Of a stretch of 64,000 nucleotides of DNA, positions 18,881 to 27,006 are shown in pieces. The position numbers and the translations under genes were made by a program. The notes under the pieces were generated by a model. The model did no database searches and was not told the origin of the DNA. It saw only the letters and a program-made list of their open reading frames with translations. The stretch's first letter is position 1; each line of letters opens with the position of its first letter. Source of the DNA: Paenibacillus vini (GTDB taxonomy: Bacteria; Bacillota; Bacilli; Paenibacillales; Paenibacillaceae); the NCBI RefSeq assembly GCF_018403325.1, contig NZ_BOSL01000001.1, positions 682,001-746,000 of the forward strand. The letters are read 5' to 3'.

Positions 18881-19601
18881 CCTCATTTCTAACAGTAGAC
18901 AAACTATTAAAGTACTCTTGGCTGACGACCACCAATTGTTTCGCGAGGGATTAAAACGGATCTTGAATATGGAGGAAGACATCGAAGTGGTCGGAGAGTG
19001 CGGCGATGGCATCCAAGTACTGGAATGCTGCCAGCAGTTTCATCCGGAGATTGTCCTTATGGATATTAACATGCCGTTATTAAACGGGGTGGATGCAACA
19101 GCCGAGCTCCGCGAGGCGCTTCCGGAAGTTAAAGTTATTATTTTATCGATTCATGATGATGAAAGTTACGTCTTTGAGACGCTTCGTAAAGGAGCTACCG
19201 GCTATCTGTTGAAGGACATGGAAGCCGAGTCTCTGATTAATGCGATACGCACCGTTGCCGAGGGCAATGCCTTTATTCATCCGAAAGTAACGGGCAAACT
19301 GATTCAGCAGCTTCGCCGTATGGAGTATTTAAGCGAGACTGGCGCTATCGCCGAAGACAACGCGATTCGCGAAGCTGGCGTTAAATTTGTGGCAGGCGAA
19401 GATAATCCGCTTACCCGCCGTGAAGCCGAAGTGCTCCGTTTGATGGCGGAAGGCCGCAGCAACAAAATGATCGGCGAACATCTTTTTATTAGCGAGAAGA
19501 CGGTTAAAAACCATGTCAGCAGCATTTTGCAAAAAATGGACGTGGATGACCGGACGCAAGCGGTAATTAATGCGATCAAATTTGGATGGGTTACCCTGTA
19601 A
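18873..19601 (+). CDS. degU: Response regulator DegU
   Basis: 242 residues; ATG at 18873, overlapping the degS stop. NarL/FixJ-type regulator with a receiver domain (residues ~12-130; acidic pocket D18-D19, phosphoacceptor D64 in V-L-M-D-I-N-M-P, Lys in L-L-K-D-M). The C-terminal LuxR-type helix-turn-helix spans ~178-242 (L-T-R-R-E-A-E-V-L-R-L-M-A-E-G, then S-E-K-T-V-K-N-H-V). In B. subtilis DegU controls exoenzymes, competence, biofilm and flagellar genes, so its position ahead of comF and the flagellar block fits. Translational coupling to degS is likely. Confidence 0.97.
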   Translation: MDNLISNSRQTIKVLLADDHQLFREGLKRILNMEEDIEVVGECGDGIQVLECCQQFHPEIVLMDINMPLLNGVDATAELREALPEVKVIILSIHDDESYVFETLRKGATGYLLKDMEAESLINAIRTVAEGNAFIHPKVTGKLIQQLRRMEYLSETGAIAEDNAIREAGVKFVAGEDNPLTRREAEVLRLMAEGRSNKMIGEHLFISEKTVKNHVSSILQKMDVDDRTQAVINAIKFGWVTL

Positions 19602-19992
19602 CCTGATAACCGACATGAAGACCGGCTATCGCACCAACCGCCTATAGGCGGCGATACAGGAATAGCGGGAGACTGCGTCCTGAATCCGTTGCGAGAAGGC
19701 CTTTTGCGTGCTAGGCTGCCATTTTTTACTGGATCATGAAATATGAGGACTAAATGTTTATTTCTCAGTTTCAGTAACATATTTAGGCTGCTTCCTTTTC
19801 CCTCAGAATCATGGATTCATTCCATCTGCAGGGCTGCGTACATATTTCTCCGGCGGGTAGCCGGATGGTTGGGAACCACAGCCCAGGAACCGACTCCATC
19901 ATAGCGGCATATATTGTCGTTATAATAGGAGCGTTCAATTAGCGGATCAATCAACCGCTGCGATTGAACGGCCCCCACAAAGGAGGGGTTCC
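19602..19992 (+). other. 391-base intergenic region with several inverted repeats
   Basis: No coding frame is supported. It contains a perfect 14-base palindrome CCGCCTATAGGCGG (19638-19651), itself flanked by TATCGC and GCGATA. A GGTT/AACC-rich structured stretch lies around 19866-19892. A TATAAT at 19921-19926 precedes a hairpin at 19932-19970 (CGTTCAAT/ATTGAACG outer arms, AGCGG/CCGCT inner arms) just before the AGGAGG of the next gene. The palindrome may end degSU transcription and the later hairpin would lie in the leader of the next gene. No known riboswitch consensus was recognised. Confidence 0.5.
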
Positions 19993-20418
19993 ATGGTTTC
20001 TTACATGGGTTGGATTGTACTTAGCTATGGATTAGCGGCGGTCCTGGTGCATTTCCTACACGGAGTACTCCTGAGGGAAAAGCCCAAGGATGGCAAAAGA
20101 CTGCATTATATTTTAGTAACCCATAATCATGGGAATCAGATGGAATGGTATTTAAGAGCGTTATCATGGTATGCGCGGCTTCGCGGTGAATCCGTTAAAG
20201 TGACGGTGCTGGACGAAGCGTCGCAGGATGATACGGTAGCGATCATTCAACGCCTTCGGGACCAGGCTGGAATCGAGCTGACTACGATCGGCCTGATGAA
20301 TGCAGATGCTGATGAGATCAGCCGGCAGGCGACCGCATGGACGGAAGAGGAAATTCAAGTATATGTGGATCTCCGTGTCCCGCAGGAGGCGGCTAAAATC
20401 CCATATGTCCATGTGTAA
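19993..20418 (+). CDS. Short membrane-anchored protein with a glycosyltransferase-A-like fragment
   Basis: 141 residues; ATG at 19993 with AGGAGG ~6 bases upstream. One N-terminal transmembrane segment (residues ~5-27) is followed by a cytoplasmic part. This opens with L-H-Y-I-L-V-T-H-N-H-G-N-Q-M-E-W-Y-L-R-A-L and continues with V-L-D-E-A-S-Q-D-D-T-V-A-I-I-Q-R-L. That is the first beta-alpha-beta of a GT2 nucleotide-binding fold, but the DxD and acceptor half is missing, so it is unlikely to be a complete transferase. It sits between degU and comFA, a position held by yviA in B. subtilis, but I see no clear similarity to that protein. A terminator follows. Function unknown. Confidence 0.75.
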   Translation: MVSYMGWIVLSYGLAAVLVHFLHGVLLREKPKDGKRLHYILVTHNHGNQMEWYLRALSWYARLRGESVKVTVLDEASQDDTVAIIQRLRDQAGIELTTIGLMNADADEISRQATAWTEEEIQVYVDLRVPQEAAKIPYVHV

Positions 20419-20469
20419 AATGCGTTTGCAACGAAAACAAATAAATATCAGGAAACAATGTAAAGTGTG

Positions 20470-20513
20470 AAGCACACTCTTTGATGGCCGAAGGCCCAGG
20501 AGTGTGCTTTTTT
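20470..20513 (+). terminator. Terminator after the short membrane protein gene
   Basis: AAGCACACTC pairs with GAGTGTGCTT, with an internal GGCC/GGCC stem, followed by a run of six to seven T. Confidence 0.92.
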
Positions 20514-20530
20514 GTGTTGTGGCGAGGTAG

Positions 20531-20689
20531 TTGGGTCCGAAGAAGCGTAGGCGTCTCTCGACGGATGGAAACTACCATTATCGCCTCGACCTGGAACATA
20601 GGAGCCAAAAAGGACGCTATATTTGCAAAACCTGTTATGTTCGTAGTAAAGCCAAGGATTTTGTATATAGTTGCAAATGTTACAGATAG
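20531..20689 (+). CDS. Possible 52-residue zinc-ribbon-like protein
   Basis: A frame opens with TTG at 20531, directly after an in-frame TAG, and ends at TAG 20687-20689. The product is basic (M-G-P-K-K-R-R-R start). It has a four-cysteine pattern C-x2-C (residues 32 and 35, in Y-I-C-K-T-C-Y) and C-x-C (48 and 50, in Y-S-C-K-C-Y), typical of a small zinc-binding ribbon. Against it, the only purine-rich site (GAGG) is about three bases from the TTG, and a strong terminator lies just upstream with no obvious promoter between. It could be a real small gene read by leak-through or a gene remnant. I do not recognise a family. Confidence 0.4.
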   Translation: MGPKKRRRLSTDGNYHYRLDLEHRSQKGRYICKTCYVRSKAKDFVYSCKCYR

Positions 20690-20787
20690 ACCATGGGTTT
20701 TCAGATAATGTTAAAAAAGGAATATATTGAATTCCTAATAGTCTAGTAAAGCTTAATAGAGCTTAGTAAAAATTAGGGAGGGTTAGG

Positions 20788-22932
20788 ATGAAGGCGAGTC
20801 TATATGCAATCAGACTGGAACAAGGGTGGGAATTAGGGGTGAGTTTGGATTGCAGGGTGGATTTATGGTGGTGGGTCAAAGGGAAAGAGAAGTGTGAGGT
20901 CGATAGCATAAGGGGGGATTTTGAAGAGAAGGTTGCGGGGGAGGGGGAACAGATTGCTTCGCCCAGGGTTCTCGTGTTCGTGCTACTCTCCGGGTTGATG
21001 CCGTTAGGCTGGGCGGTTTTACTTAGAGATGGCTTCCGGAGTTCCAGGGAGATGGATTATTGGGAGCCAAAAGAATGGATGAGTTACATAGCGTCTAACT
21101 TGAAGTTCTTTTTGGAAGGCGATAGAGATCCGGGAAATTCCCCTCGGCTGGAAACTCCCTGTTTGCTATGGACTAATGAAGAGAAAGGTAGTCCGCAGGC
21201 GGAAAGGGAGCAAGTGATGGACGCAGCGATGAACTGGGAAGAGCTGCAGCTAGAGGCGGCGCGGATCGCAGACGCGCTGGAGGACAGGTCGCTGCTGGAG
21301 GCGGAGCTGCAGCAGCTTCTTACGGAGCGCCTGCCGGAGCTGAGCCGAGGCTGGCGCTCTGCGGTGCAGCTCGCGCACCTGCAGGGGCGCGTGCAGCTCA
21401 CGTCGGGCGTCGCGCTCGCTGACGCCCGGCCCGCACGGGGCCGCCGCCTCGGCCGGCGGGCCCCCGAGCTCCGCTGCCGGCGCTGCGGCAGCGGGGTGCA
21501 CCGCCGCACACCCTGCGGGTCGTGCGGCTGCAGCGGCTGCGCCTACTGCGAGGCCTGCCTCGCGCTGGGGCGCAGCCGGTCTTGTGCGCTGCTGCTGCGC
21601 GGCAGCAGCGCCATTGCCGTGCCGCCGCCGGCTCCTGCGGGCGTAGGCGGCACGGCGGGGCCCCCCACCGCGTCCCAGTTGGACCGGTGGGGGCTGAGCC
21701 CCGCGCAGCGCGAGGCGGCGGGCGCCGCGCTGCAGTTTTTGGCGCAGCAGCTGCCTAAGGCAGCTGCTCCAGAGGCCAGGACCGCGCCGGTTGTACCGCA
21801 GCGCGGCTGGGCCCGGCTGCTGCCTCGGCGCGCCGCTCCCCAGGCAGCTCCCGCTCCCGCTTCCCCGCTGGCGACCAGGCCCGCAGTCATGCTCGCTTTC
21901 GGATCCGCACCACCCGTGCGCCGGCCGCCGCGGTTTCTACTATGGGCGGTTACCGGAGCAGGGAAAACCGAGATGATCTTTCCGTTGCTGGGCTATGTGC
22001 TGGATCGAGGAGGAAAAGTGCTCGTTGCGACTCCGCGCCGGGATGTCGTTCTGGAGCTGGCCCCGAGGCTGGCTAAAGCCTTTCCGAATGAAAAGATGGC
22101 CGTTCTGTACGGCGGAAGTCCGCAGCGATGGGAGGAAGGCCGGCTCTTTTTATCGACAACCCATCAACTTCTGCGTTTTAGCCATGCCTTTGATCTCGTC
22201 GTTATCGATGAGCTGGATGCTTTTCCATATCATAACGATCCGATGCTTGCTTATGCCGCTGAGAACTCTTGCAAGGTGGAAGGCCGATTCATATATCTTT
22301 CTGCTACGCCTCCAGCCAATCTGCAGCGGGAAGTTCGGGCAGGCCGTTTACCGCATGCGAAAGTGCCGGCGCGTTTTCATGGCCATCCGCTTCCTGTGCC
22401 GCGTCGTATCCACATGGAATCCGTAGAGGCCTGCCTCCGCAGGCGGATATTTCGAAAGGAACTGATTTCCTCCCTAGAGACATCAATCCGCAGAGGAGCG
22501 CAAGTTTTTGTATTTGTCTCCCGGATTCGTCATATCGAGCCCGTTGTCGCGTTGCTTCGCAGTCATTTTCCGGGGCTGCCGATCGAAGGAACCTCGTCGC
22601 AGGATAAGAGTAGAAGTGATCATGTCTTAGACTTTCGCGCGGCGAACACGAGGCTTCTGGTGACCACGACGATTCTGGAACGGGGAGTAACCGTGCCTAA
22701 AAGTGATGTATACATATTGGATGCAGACAGCGAGCTGTTTGATGAAGCCTCATTGGTGCAGATGTCGGGCCGCGCGGGGAGGTCTAAGGACGATCCTCGG
22801 GGAACGGTCGTTTTCGTCTCCAAAGAGTGGACTAAGTCTCAAAAGAATGCAATGCGACAGATTCGGTCGATGAATGTCATCGCAGGAAAAAACGGATTCC
22901 TCAAGGAAAAGAAGGAGGCAGTAAGCGGATGA
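20788..22932 (+). CDS. comFA: ComFA, DEAD-family helicase/translocase for DNA uptake
   Basis: 714 residues, longer than the ~460 of B. subtilis ComFA because of an N-terminal region of ~220 residues and a linker. ATG at 20788 with GGGAGGG upstream. A cysteine cluster (residues ~228-270: C-R-R-C, C-G-S-C, C-A-Y-C-E-A-C) is the zinc finger seen in ComFA. The helicase core follows: Walker A A-V-T-G-A-G-K-T-E (~387), D-E-L-D (~473), L-S-A-T-P-P (~503) and Q-M-S-G-R-A-G-R-S (~657). ComFA is the cytoplasmic ATPase that helps pull transforming single-stranded DNA through ComEC. The stretch 21400-21900 is exceptionally GC-rich (Ala/Arg/Pro-rich low-complexity protein) compared with the rest of the gene. 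comFC overlaps its stop codon. Confidence 0.93.
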   Translation: MKASLYAIRLEQGWELGVSLDCRVDLWWWVKGKEKCEVDSIRGDFEEKVAGEGEQIASPRVLVFVLLSGLMPLGWAVLLRDGFRSSREMDYWEPKEWMSYIASNLKFFLEGDRDPGNSPRLETPCLLWTNEEKGSPQAEREQVMDAAMNWEELQLEAARIADALEDRSLLEAELQQLLTERLPELSRGWRSAVQLAHLQGRVQLTSGVALADARPARGRRLGRRAPELRCRRCGSGVHRRTPCGSCGCSGCAYCEACLALGRSRSCALLLRGSSAIAVPPPAPAGVGGTAGPPTASQLDRWGLSPAQREAAGAALQFLAQQLPKAAAPEARTAPVVPQRGWARLLPRRAAPQAAPAPASPLATRPAVMLAFGSAPPVRRPPRFLLWAVTGAGKTEMIFPLLGYVLDRGGKVLVATPRRDVVLELAPRLAKAFPNEKMAVLYGGSPQRWEEGRLFLSTTHQLLRFSHAFDLVVIDELDAFPYHNDPMLAYAAENSCKVEGRFIYLSATPPANLQREVRAGRLPHAKVPARFHGHPLPVPRRIHMESVEACLRRRIFRKELISSLETSIRRGAQVFVFVSRIRHIEPVVALLRSHFPGLPIEGTSSQDKSRSDHVLDFRAANTRLLVTTTILERGVTVPKSDVYILDADSELFDEASLVQMSGRAGRSKDDPRGTVVFVSKEWTKSQKNAMRQIRSMNVIAGKNGFLKEKKEAVSG

Positions 22933-23969
22933 TGAATATTCCCTGTAACTGTGCGAAAACCAAGAGAGCGCCTCGAGAACGAAAGCGGGTTTGGAACCAG
23001 GCGAAAGGTAGAGATCTTAGCGGATATGGAGGCGAACCCGGTTATCCGGGAGAAATCGTTAATGAAACGACTACGGCTAATTACGCAATGATCGATTGGA
23101 GCAACGCTAAGGAGGCCGTATTGTCCCCGTTGCATAATCTGCTTGCTCCGCCAGGTCTTCCTTGTCTCACTTGCGGTAAAACGATCTCCGATAAAGTGAC
23201 GGGTTACCCGGAGATATGCTCCTCCTGCTATGCTTCAATACCATGGATTACTTCCGTACGATGCGATATATGCGGCCGGCCAGTCGGGTGCCCGGATTGT
23301 AGTCGGGCCGGAAAGGAAGACAGACGTTTTGTGTTAAATCGGAGTGTCGTTTCCTATAATGGCATGATGCGGGAGTGGTTGGCACAATACAAATTCAGAG
23401 GTAATGAAGCCCTTGGCTCCGTTCTGGCAAGGATGACGGGTGCAGCCGCGAAACGCTTGGCAAAAGAGTTGGGCGAGAGAACGGGAACCGGCCGTTTCTA
23501 CTTTGATGCGGTTACCTATGTGCCCGTAAGTACGGACCGGATGATGGAGCGTGGCTTTAATCAGGCAAGGAATCTGGCATTGGAAGCGGCTAACGTGCTT
23601 GGTGCACCTCTCATGGAGCTGCTTATTCGTTCGAAGCATACCGAAAAACAAAGCTTCAAAAGCCGCTGGCAGCGCCTGCGTGATTTGAACGGGGTGTTCC
23701 TTCCGGCTACCGATGTGGAGGGCCTGCTATATGCGGTTTTAAGTCGCCGGACAAGCCGGGGGCGTGGCAAGTTTCCTCTCTCTATTTTTGCATCGGATAA
23801 AAATGAATTTGGAAATGCCTACTCTTATGCCCCCATAAAGCTGCTGCTGATTGATGATGTTTATACTACGGGAAGTACGGTGGATACCTGTGCCGCCATC
23901 CTTCATGAGACATGCGCTTTGTTGGGCCGGCCGGCGGAAATCTACAGCTTGACCTGGGCTCGTTCCTAA
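22929..23969 (+). CDS. comFC: ComFC/GntX-type phosphoribosyltransferase-like competence protein
   Basis: 346 residues; ATG at 22929 overlaps the comFA stop (ATGA). An N-terminal extension of ~80 residues precedes a double zinc-ribbon (C-L-T-C-G-K, C-S-S-C, C-D-I-C-G, C-P-D-C; residues ~78-125). The type I phosphoribosyltransferase-like domain follows, with V-P-V-S then R-G-F-N-Q-A and the PRPP loop L-L-L-I-D-D-V-Y-T-T-G-S-T-V near the end. ComFC interacts with ComFA and is needed for transformation. B. subtilis has comFB between these genes; here they overlap directly, so comFB is absent from this locus. Confidence 0.95.
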   Translation: MMNIPCNCAKTKRAPRERKRVWNQAKGRDLSGYGGEPGYPGEIVNETTTANYAMIDWSNAKEAVLSPLHNLLAPPGLPCLTCGKTISDKVTGYPEICSSCYASIPWITSVRCDICGRPVGCPDCSRAGKEDRRFVLNRSVVSYNGMMREWLAQYKFRGNEALGSVLARMTGAAAKRLAKELGERTGTGRFYFDAVTYVPVSTDRMMERGFNQARNLALEAANVLGAPLMELLIRSKHTEKQSFKSRWQRLRDLNGVFLPATDVEGLLYAVLSRRTSRGRGKFPLSIFASDKNEFGNAYSYAPIKLLLIDDVYTTGSTVDTCAAILHETCALLGRPAEIYSLTWARS

Positions 23970-24059
23970 TGATGAACTCGGTTATAAAACATTGGACGAA
24001 TATCCTCAAATAAGGTAATCTATCAGCAGAATATGTAAATTGAAAGGACGCGGCATCAA

Positions 24060-24491
24060 ATGGAGATGAATCTAGGGAATTGCCCGCGATGTGGGAAACT
24101 GTTTGCCAAGAATTTCAGAGACATCTGTCCAGCCTGTATGAAAGATATCGAACAGGAGTATGAGAAATGCCTTAAATATTTGCGCGAAGAGAAAACCGCA
24201 ACGATTCAGGAGGTTTCTGACGCTACAGGAGTTTCAATACGCCAAATCACCAAGTTTATTAGAGAGGGACGGATCTCAATCGCCAACAATCCGAATATGA
24301 TGTATCCGTGTGAAGTGTGCGGTGTTCTTATTCGCGACGGTAACCTGTGCGATTCTTGCCGGAGCCGCCTTGCTAAGGACTTAACGGCTGCAGCGAGGGA
24401 AGGAACCCAGGATAGCAATAAGACGGGCGAGGACAATCGAGGCGGAGGTGCCTACGGGGTAATCGACAAATTTCGAGGACCTGTGCGTTAA
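24060..24491 (+). CDS. yvyF: YvyF-type flagellar operon protein with two zinc-binding Cys pairs
   Basis: 143 residues; ATG at 24060 (a second ATG at 24066 is also possible) after AAAGGA. It has an N-terminal C-P-R-C and C-P-A-C, and a C-terminal C-E-V-C and C-D-S-C. Between them is a MerR-like helix-turn-helix (T-I-Q-E-V-S-D-A-T-G-V-S-I-R-Q-I-T-K-F-I-R-E-G, residues ~48-70). The same protein type lies between comFC and flgM in Bacilli and is annotated only as flagellar-operon protein TIGR03826. A DNA- or RNA-binding regulatory role is inferred from the fold. Confidence 0.92.
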   Translation: MEMNLGNCPRCGKLFAKNFRDICPACMKDIEQEYEKCLKYLREEKTATIQEVSDATGVSIRQITKFIREGRISIANNPNMMYPCEVCGVLIRDGNLCDSCRSRLAKDLTAAAREGTQDSNKTGEDNRGGGAYGVIDKFRGPVR

Positions 24492-24541
24492 AACTGTAGA
24501 TATCTTGGCATAATATTCTTTATAAACCAATGGTTCGCTAT

Positions 24542-24568
24542 TAAATATGATTCATCACACGCCGATAA
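24542..24568 (+). promoter_or_regulatory. Sigma-D promoter for flgM
   Basis: TAAA at 24542-24545, a 15-base spacer and GCCGATAA at 24561-24568 match the sigma-D consensus (TAAA-N15-GCCGATAT) at all but the last base. Transcription would start near 24575, inside the terminator hairpin region, and lead straight into flgM. Confidence 0.88.
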
Positions 24569-24595
24569 ACTTAGTAAAGAATATCGGCTTTTTTA
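24561..24595 (+). terminator. Terminator between yvyF and flgM, overlapping the sigma-D -10 element
   Basis: GCCGATA (24561-24567) pairs with TATCGGC (24582-24588), followed by a run of six T. Transcripts coming from comF/yvyF would meet it. Transcripts starting at the sigma-D promoter begin within it and cannot form the stem. Confidence 0.85.
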
Positions 24596-24618
24596 TTTTG
24601 GAAGGAAAGGTGGAGCCC

Positions 24619-24903
24619 ATGAAAATTAATGAGACCGGACGAATCGGAGCCATAAATAACTATCAACGGCAAATCGAATCGCAGCGTAAGGAATCGGATA
24701 ATAAAGCCCGCCGTAAGGATGAAGTGTCAATCTCGACGGAGGCCATGGAGCTTCTTAAGGCTCAGGCAAGCGCCCAGGAACCGGGCCGGGCTGAGCGCAT
24801 CGAGGAGCTGAAATCCCAGGTTTCCTCCGGAACCTATCAGGTTGACGCTGGCAAGCTGGCGGATAAGCTTCTTCCATACTTCAAGTCTTTTACTGATAAA
24901 TAG
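24619..24903 (+). CDS. flgM: Anti-sigma-D factor FlgM
   Basis: 94 residues from the ATG at 24619 (AAAGGTGGAG just upstream); an in-frame ATG at 24547 lies in the promoter/terminator and is rejected. It has the classic FlgM layout: N-terminal M-K-I-N-E-T-G-R-I-G, a charged middle, D-E-V-S-I-S-T-E-A-M-E-L-L, and a C-terminal R-I-E-E-L-K-S-Q-V-S-S-G-T-Y-Q-V-D helix that binds the sigma factor. It holds sigma-D inactive until the hook is complete. Transcription by sigma-D itself gives negative feedback. Confidence 0.96.
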   Translation: MKINETGRIGAINNYQRQIESQRKESDNKARRKDEVSISTEAMELLKAQASAQEPGRAERIEELKSQVSSGTYQVDAGKLADKLLPYFKSFTDK

Positions 24904-24911
24904 GGGGCACT

Positions 24912-25412
24912 ATGGCTATACAGCAATTGATTGACTCGTTAAACGAGCTGAATGAAGCCCATCTGAGTATGCTGAAATGGGGAGAGTCGAAGAAAGAAGC
25001 CATTATGGCGAACGATATTGAGACCTTGATTTCGATCATGAATCAGGAGTCGAAGCTCATGAAGCAGATTTCCGCGCTGGAAGAAAAGCGCTTGGCTGCC
25101 TGCCAGGCGTTTTTGCAGGAAAAAGGCATTAAGTCCATGCTCCAATTGAACATCACGGAATTGACCCGGCTTGTCTTTGACCCTGCGGAGAAGGAAGCCT
25201 TGAAGAATATGCAATCCGCTCTATCTTGGACGCTTCATGAACTGAAGAGGCTTAACGATCTCAATCAGAAGCTGATCGAACAGTCCCTGGCTTTTGTAAA
25301 CTATTCCGTTGAATTGCTGGGAGCGCCTCCCGAGCAGGAGGCTACGTATAAACCACCGACCGACAAGCCATCGGGCTTTAAAGGACCGGGGTATTTTGAC
25401 GCCCGGGCTTAA
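24912..25412 (+). CDS. flgN: Flagellar chaperone FlgN
   Basis: 166 residues; ATG at 24912 with GGGGGC upstream, 8 bases after flgM. It is almost entirely helical with long heptad-like stretches (L-N-E-L-N-E-A-H, A-L-E-E-K-R-L-A-A-C), as expected for the FlgN family (YvyG in B. subtilis). FlgN chaperones the hook-filament junction proteins FlgK and FlgL, whose genes follow. The C-terminal ~30 residues are Pro/Lys-rich and probably unstructured. Confidence 0.93.
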   Translation: MAIQQLIDSLNELNEAHLSMLKWGESKKEAIMANDIETLISIMNQESKLMKQISALEEKRLAACQAFLQEKGIKSMLQLNITELTRLVFDPAEKEALKNMQSALSWTLHELKRLNDLNQKLIEQSLAFVNYSVELLGAPPEQEATYKPPTDKPSGFKGPGYFDARA

Positions 25413-25430
25413 CCCGACAAGGAGGATTTT

Positions 25431-26984
25431 ATGACATCAACATTCCATTCGCTGGAGACGGCAAAGCGCAGCTTGTTCACGCAATCCATCGCTTTGAATA
25501 CGACCGGCCACAATATTGCAAACGCCAATACGGACGGATACTCCCGCCAAACGGTCAAGATGAGCGCGGCTCGTCCGCTGGAAGCGTACGGAATTAACCG
25601 TTCCGTGAATCCTGGGCAGCTCGGCACCGGGGTTGAGGTGAAATCAATTGAACGAATCCGGGAACAATTTCTCGACGAGCAGTTCCGTAACGAAAATAAG
25701 TCACTGGGTGCGTGGAATATCCAGTATGATACGCTAGATAAGCTCCAGGCCATTATCAATGAGCCTTCCGATACCGGAATTAGCTCGCTGATCAATAAAT
25801 TTTGGAGTGCTTGGTCGGATCTCAGTAAAGATCCGGAGAACATCACGAACCGGAAAATCGTGAAAGAAACGACGCTCGCTCTGACGGATGCGTTAAACCA
25901 TACGAGCAAGCAGTTAAGCGATCTGAACGGGGATTTGACGAGAAACGTGGAAGTTAATGCATCCAGTATGAACTCGATGCTGTCCTCGATCGCGGACTTG
26001 AATAATCAGATTACCCGGATCGAAAGTCTGGGCGACAACGCGAACGATCTTCGGGATCAACGCGATCTTTTGACCGATCAGCTATCTAAGCTTGTAAATA
26101 TCGAAGTTACTAATCTTCCAGAGGGTTATCAGATTTCTATGGGCGGCCAGGTTCTTGTGGCAGGCTCGACTCCGACCCCAATAACCGGAGATCTTCTGCA
26201 GAACGCCTATGCCGCCGGCACCCTTAACAACGGGGAAGTATTCGGCATGATTCTTTCCCGTGACAAGTATGTCGCGGATTATCAGTCGCAGCTCGATCAA
26301 TTTGCGAATTCCTTGGTTAATGGAGATATTCAGGTAACGATTCCTAAGGGGACGATTTTACCGGAAGGAACGGTGCTTGACGGGGTTACTTATTCGGGGA
26401 ATACGCGAACGCTCGGCGCGGATTTGCCTGTTACGATAAAGGGCATCAACGGCCTTCATAAACTCGGGTATAATGCGAATGACGGAACGCCGGTTGCTGG
26501 CGGGGATTTCTTCGCCGCAGCCGGCGGAGGTACCTTAACTGCAGGCAACATTACGTTGAGCCAAGCGATTATTGATGATCCGAGCCTGATTGCTACCTCG
26601 TTTAAAACGACCGGGACGGGGCCCTCAGAGACCGTAGTTAAAGGAAATAACGGCTTAGCTCTGCTAATGGCCGACCTGAAGGACGTGAAATTCACCTTCG
26701 GCACCGGCACTACGGCAACATCGACTATAGATGATTACTTTAAAGCCATCGTCGGACAAGTAGGGGTTCAAGCCAATGAGGCCAAACGCCAGGCGGACAA
26801 TGCCCTGGTTTTGACCGACCAAGTGAACTCCAATCGTCTATCGGTTAGCGGAGTTTCCCTTGACGAGGAAATGTCGAACATGCTCATGTTCCAGCATGCC
26901 TACTCCGCCGCCGCCCGTTTTATGACTACATTTGACGAAATGCTGGACAAACTCATCAACGGAACCGGCACGGTAGGTCGTTGA
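25431..26984 (+). CDS. flgK: Flagellar hook-associated protein 1, FlgK
   Basis: 517 residues; ATG at 25431 with AAGGAGG. The N-terminus is the rod/hook-family helix (L-N-T-T-G-H-N-I-A-N-A-N-T-D-G-Y-S-R-Q). The C-terminus is the matching helix (S-L-D-E-E-M-S-N-M-L-M-F-Q-H-A-Y-S-A-A-A-R). The central part contains the coiled-coil and beta domains. FlgK forms the first ring of the hook-filament junction and is exported unfolded through the flagellar apparatus, so no signal peptide is expected or seen. Length is normal for Bacilli. Confidence 0.97.
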   Translation: MTSTFHSLETAKRSLFTQSIALNTTGHNIANANTDGYSRQTVKMSAARPLEAYGINRSVNPGQLGTGVEVKSIERIREQFLDEQFRNENKSLGAWNIQYDTLDKLQAIINEPSDTGISSLINKFWSAWSDLSKDPENITNRKIVKETTLALTDALNHTSKQLSDLNGDLTRNVEVNASSMNSMLSSIADLNNQITRIESLGDNANDLRDQRDLLTDQLSKLVNIEVTNLPEGYQISMGGQVLVAGSTPTPITGDLLQNAYAAGTLNNGEVFGMILSRDKYVADYQSQLDQFANSLVNGDIQVTIPKGTILPEGTVLDGVTYSGNTRTLGADLPVTIKGINGLHKLGYNANDGTPVAGGDFFAAAGGGTLTAGNITLSQAIIDDPSLIATSFKTTGTGPSETVVKGNNGLALLMADLKDVKFTFGTGTTATSTIDDYFKAIVGQVGVQANEAKRQADNALVLTDQVNSNRLSVSGVSLDEEMSNMLMFQHAYSAAARFMTTFDEMLDKLINGTGTVGR

Positions 26985-27006
26985 TCCTTAGGAGGTTAGA
27001 ATTCTC

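Noticed and set aside
19602-19992. c-di-GMP or other known riboswitch between degU and the next gene
   Set aside because: Inverted repeats exist but the conserved motifs of the riboswitch classes I know are not present.
21084-21890. Several overlapping open frames in both strands inside comFA
   Set aside because: They arise from the very GC-rich insert, where stop codons are rare; none has domain features or a start signal.
22929-22932. Missing comFB interpreted as a sequencing or assembly gap
   Set aside because: comFA and comFC overlap as ATGA with a continuous frame; a natural absence is the simpler reading.
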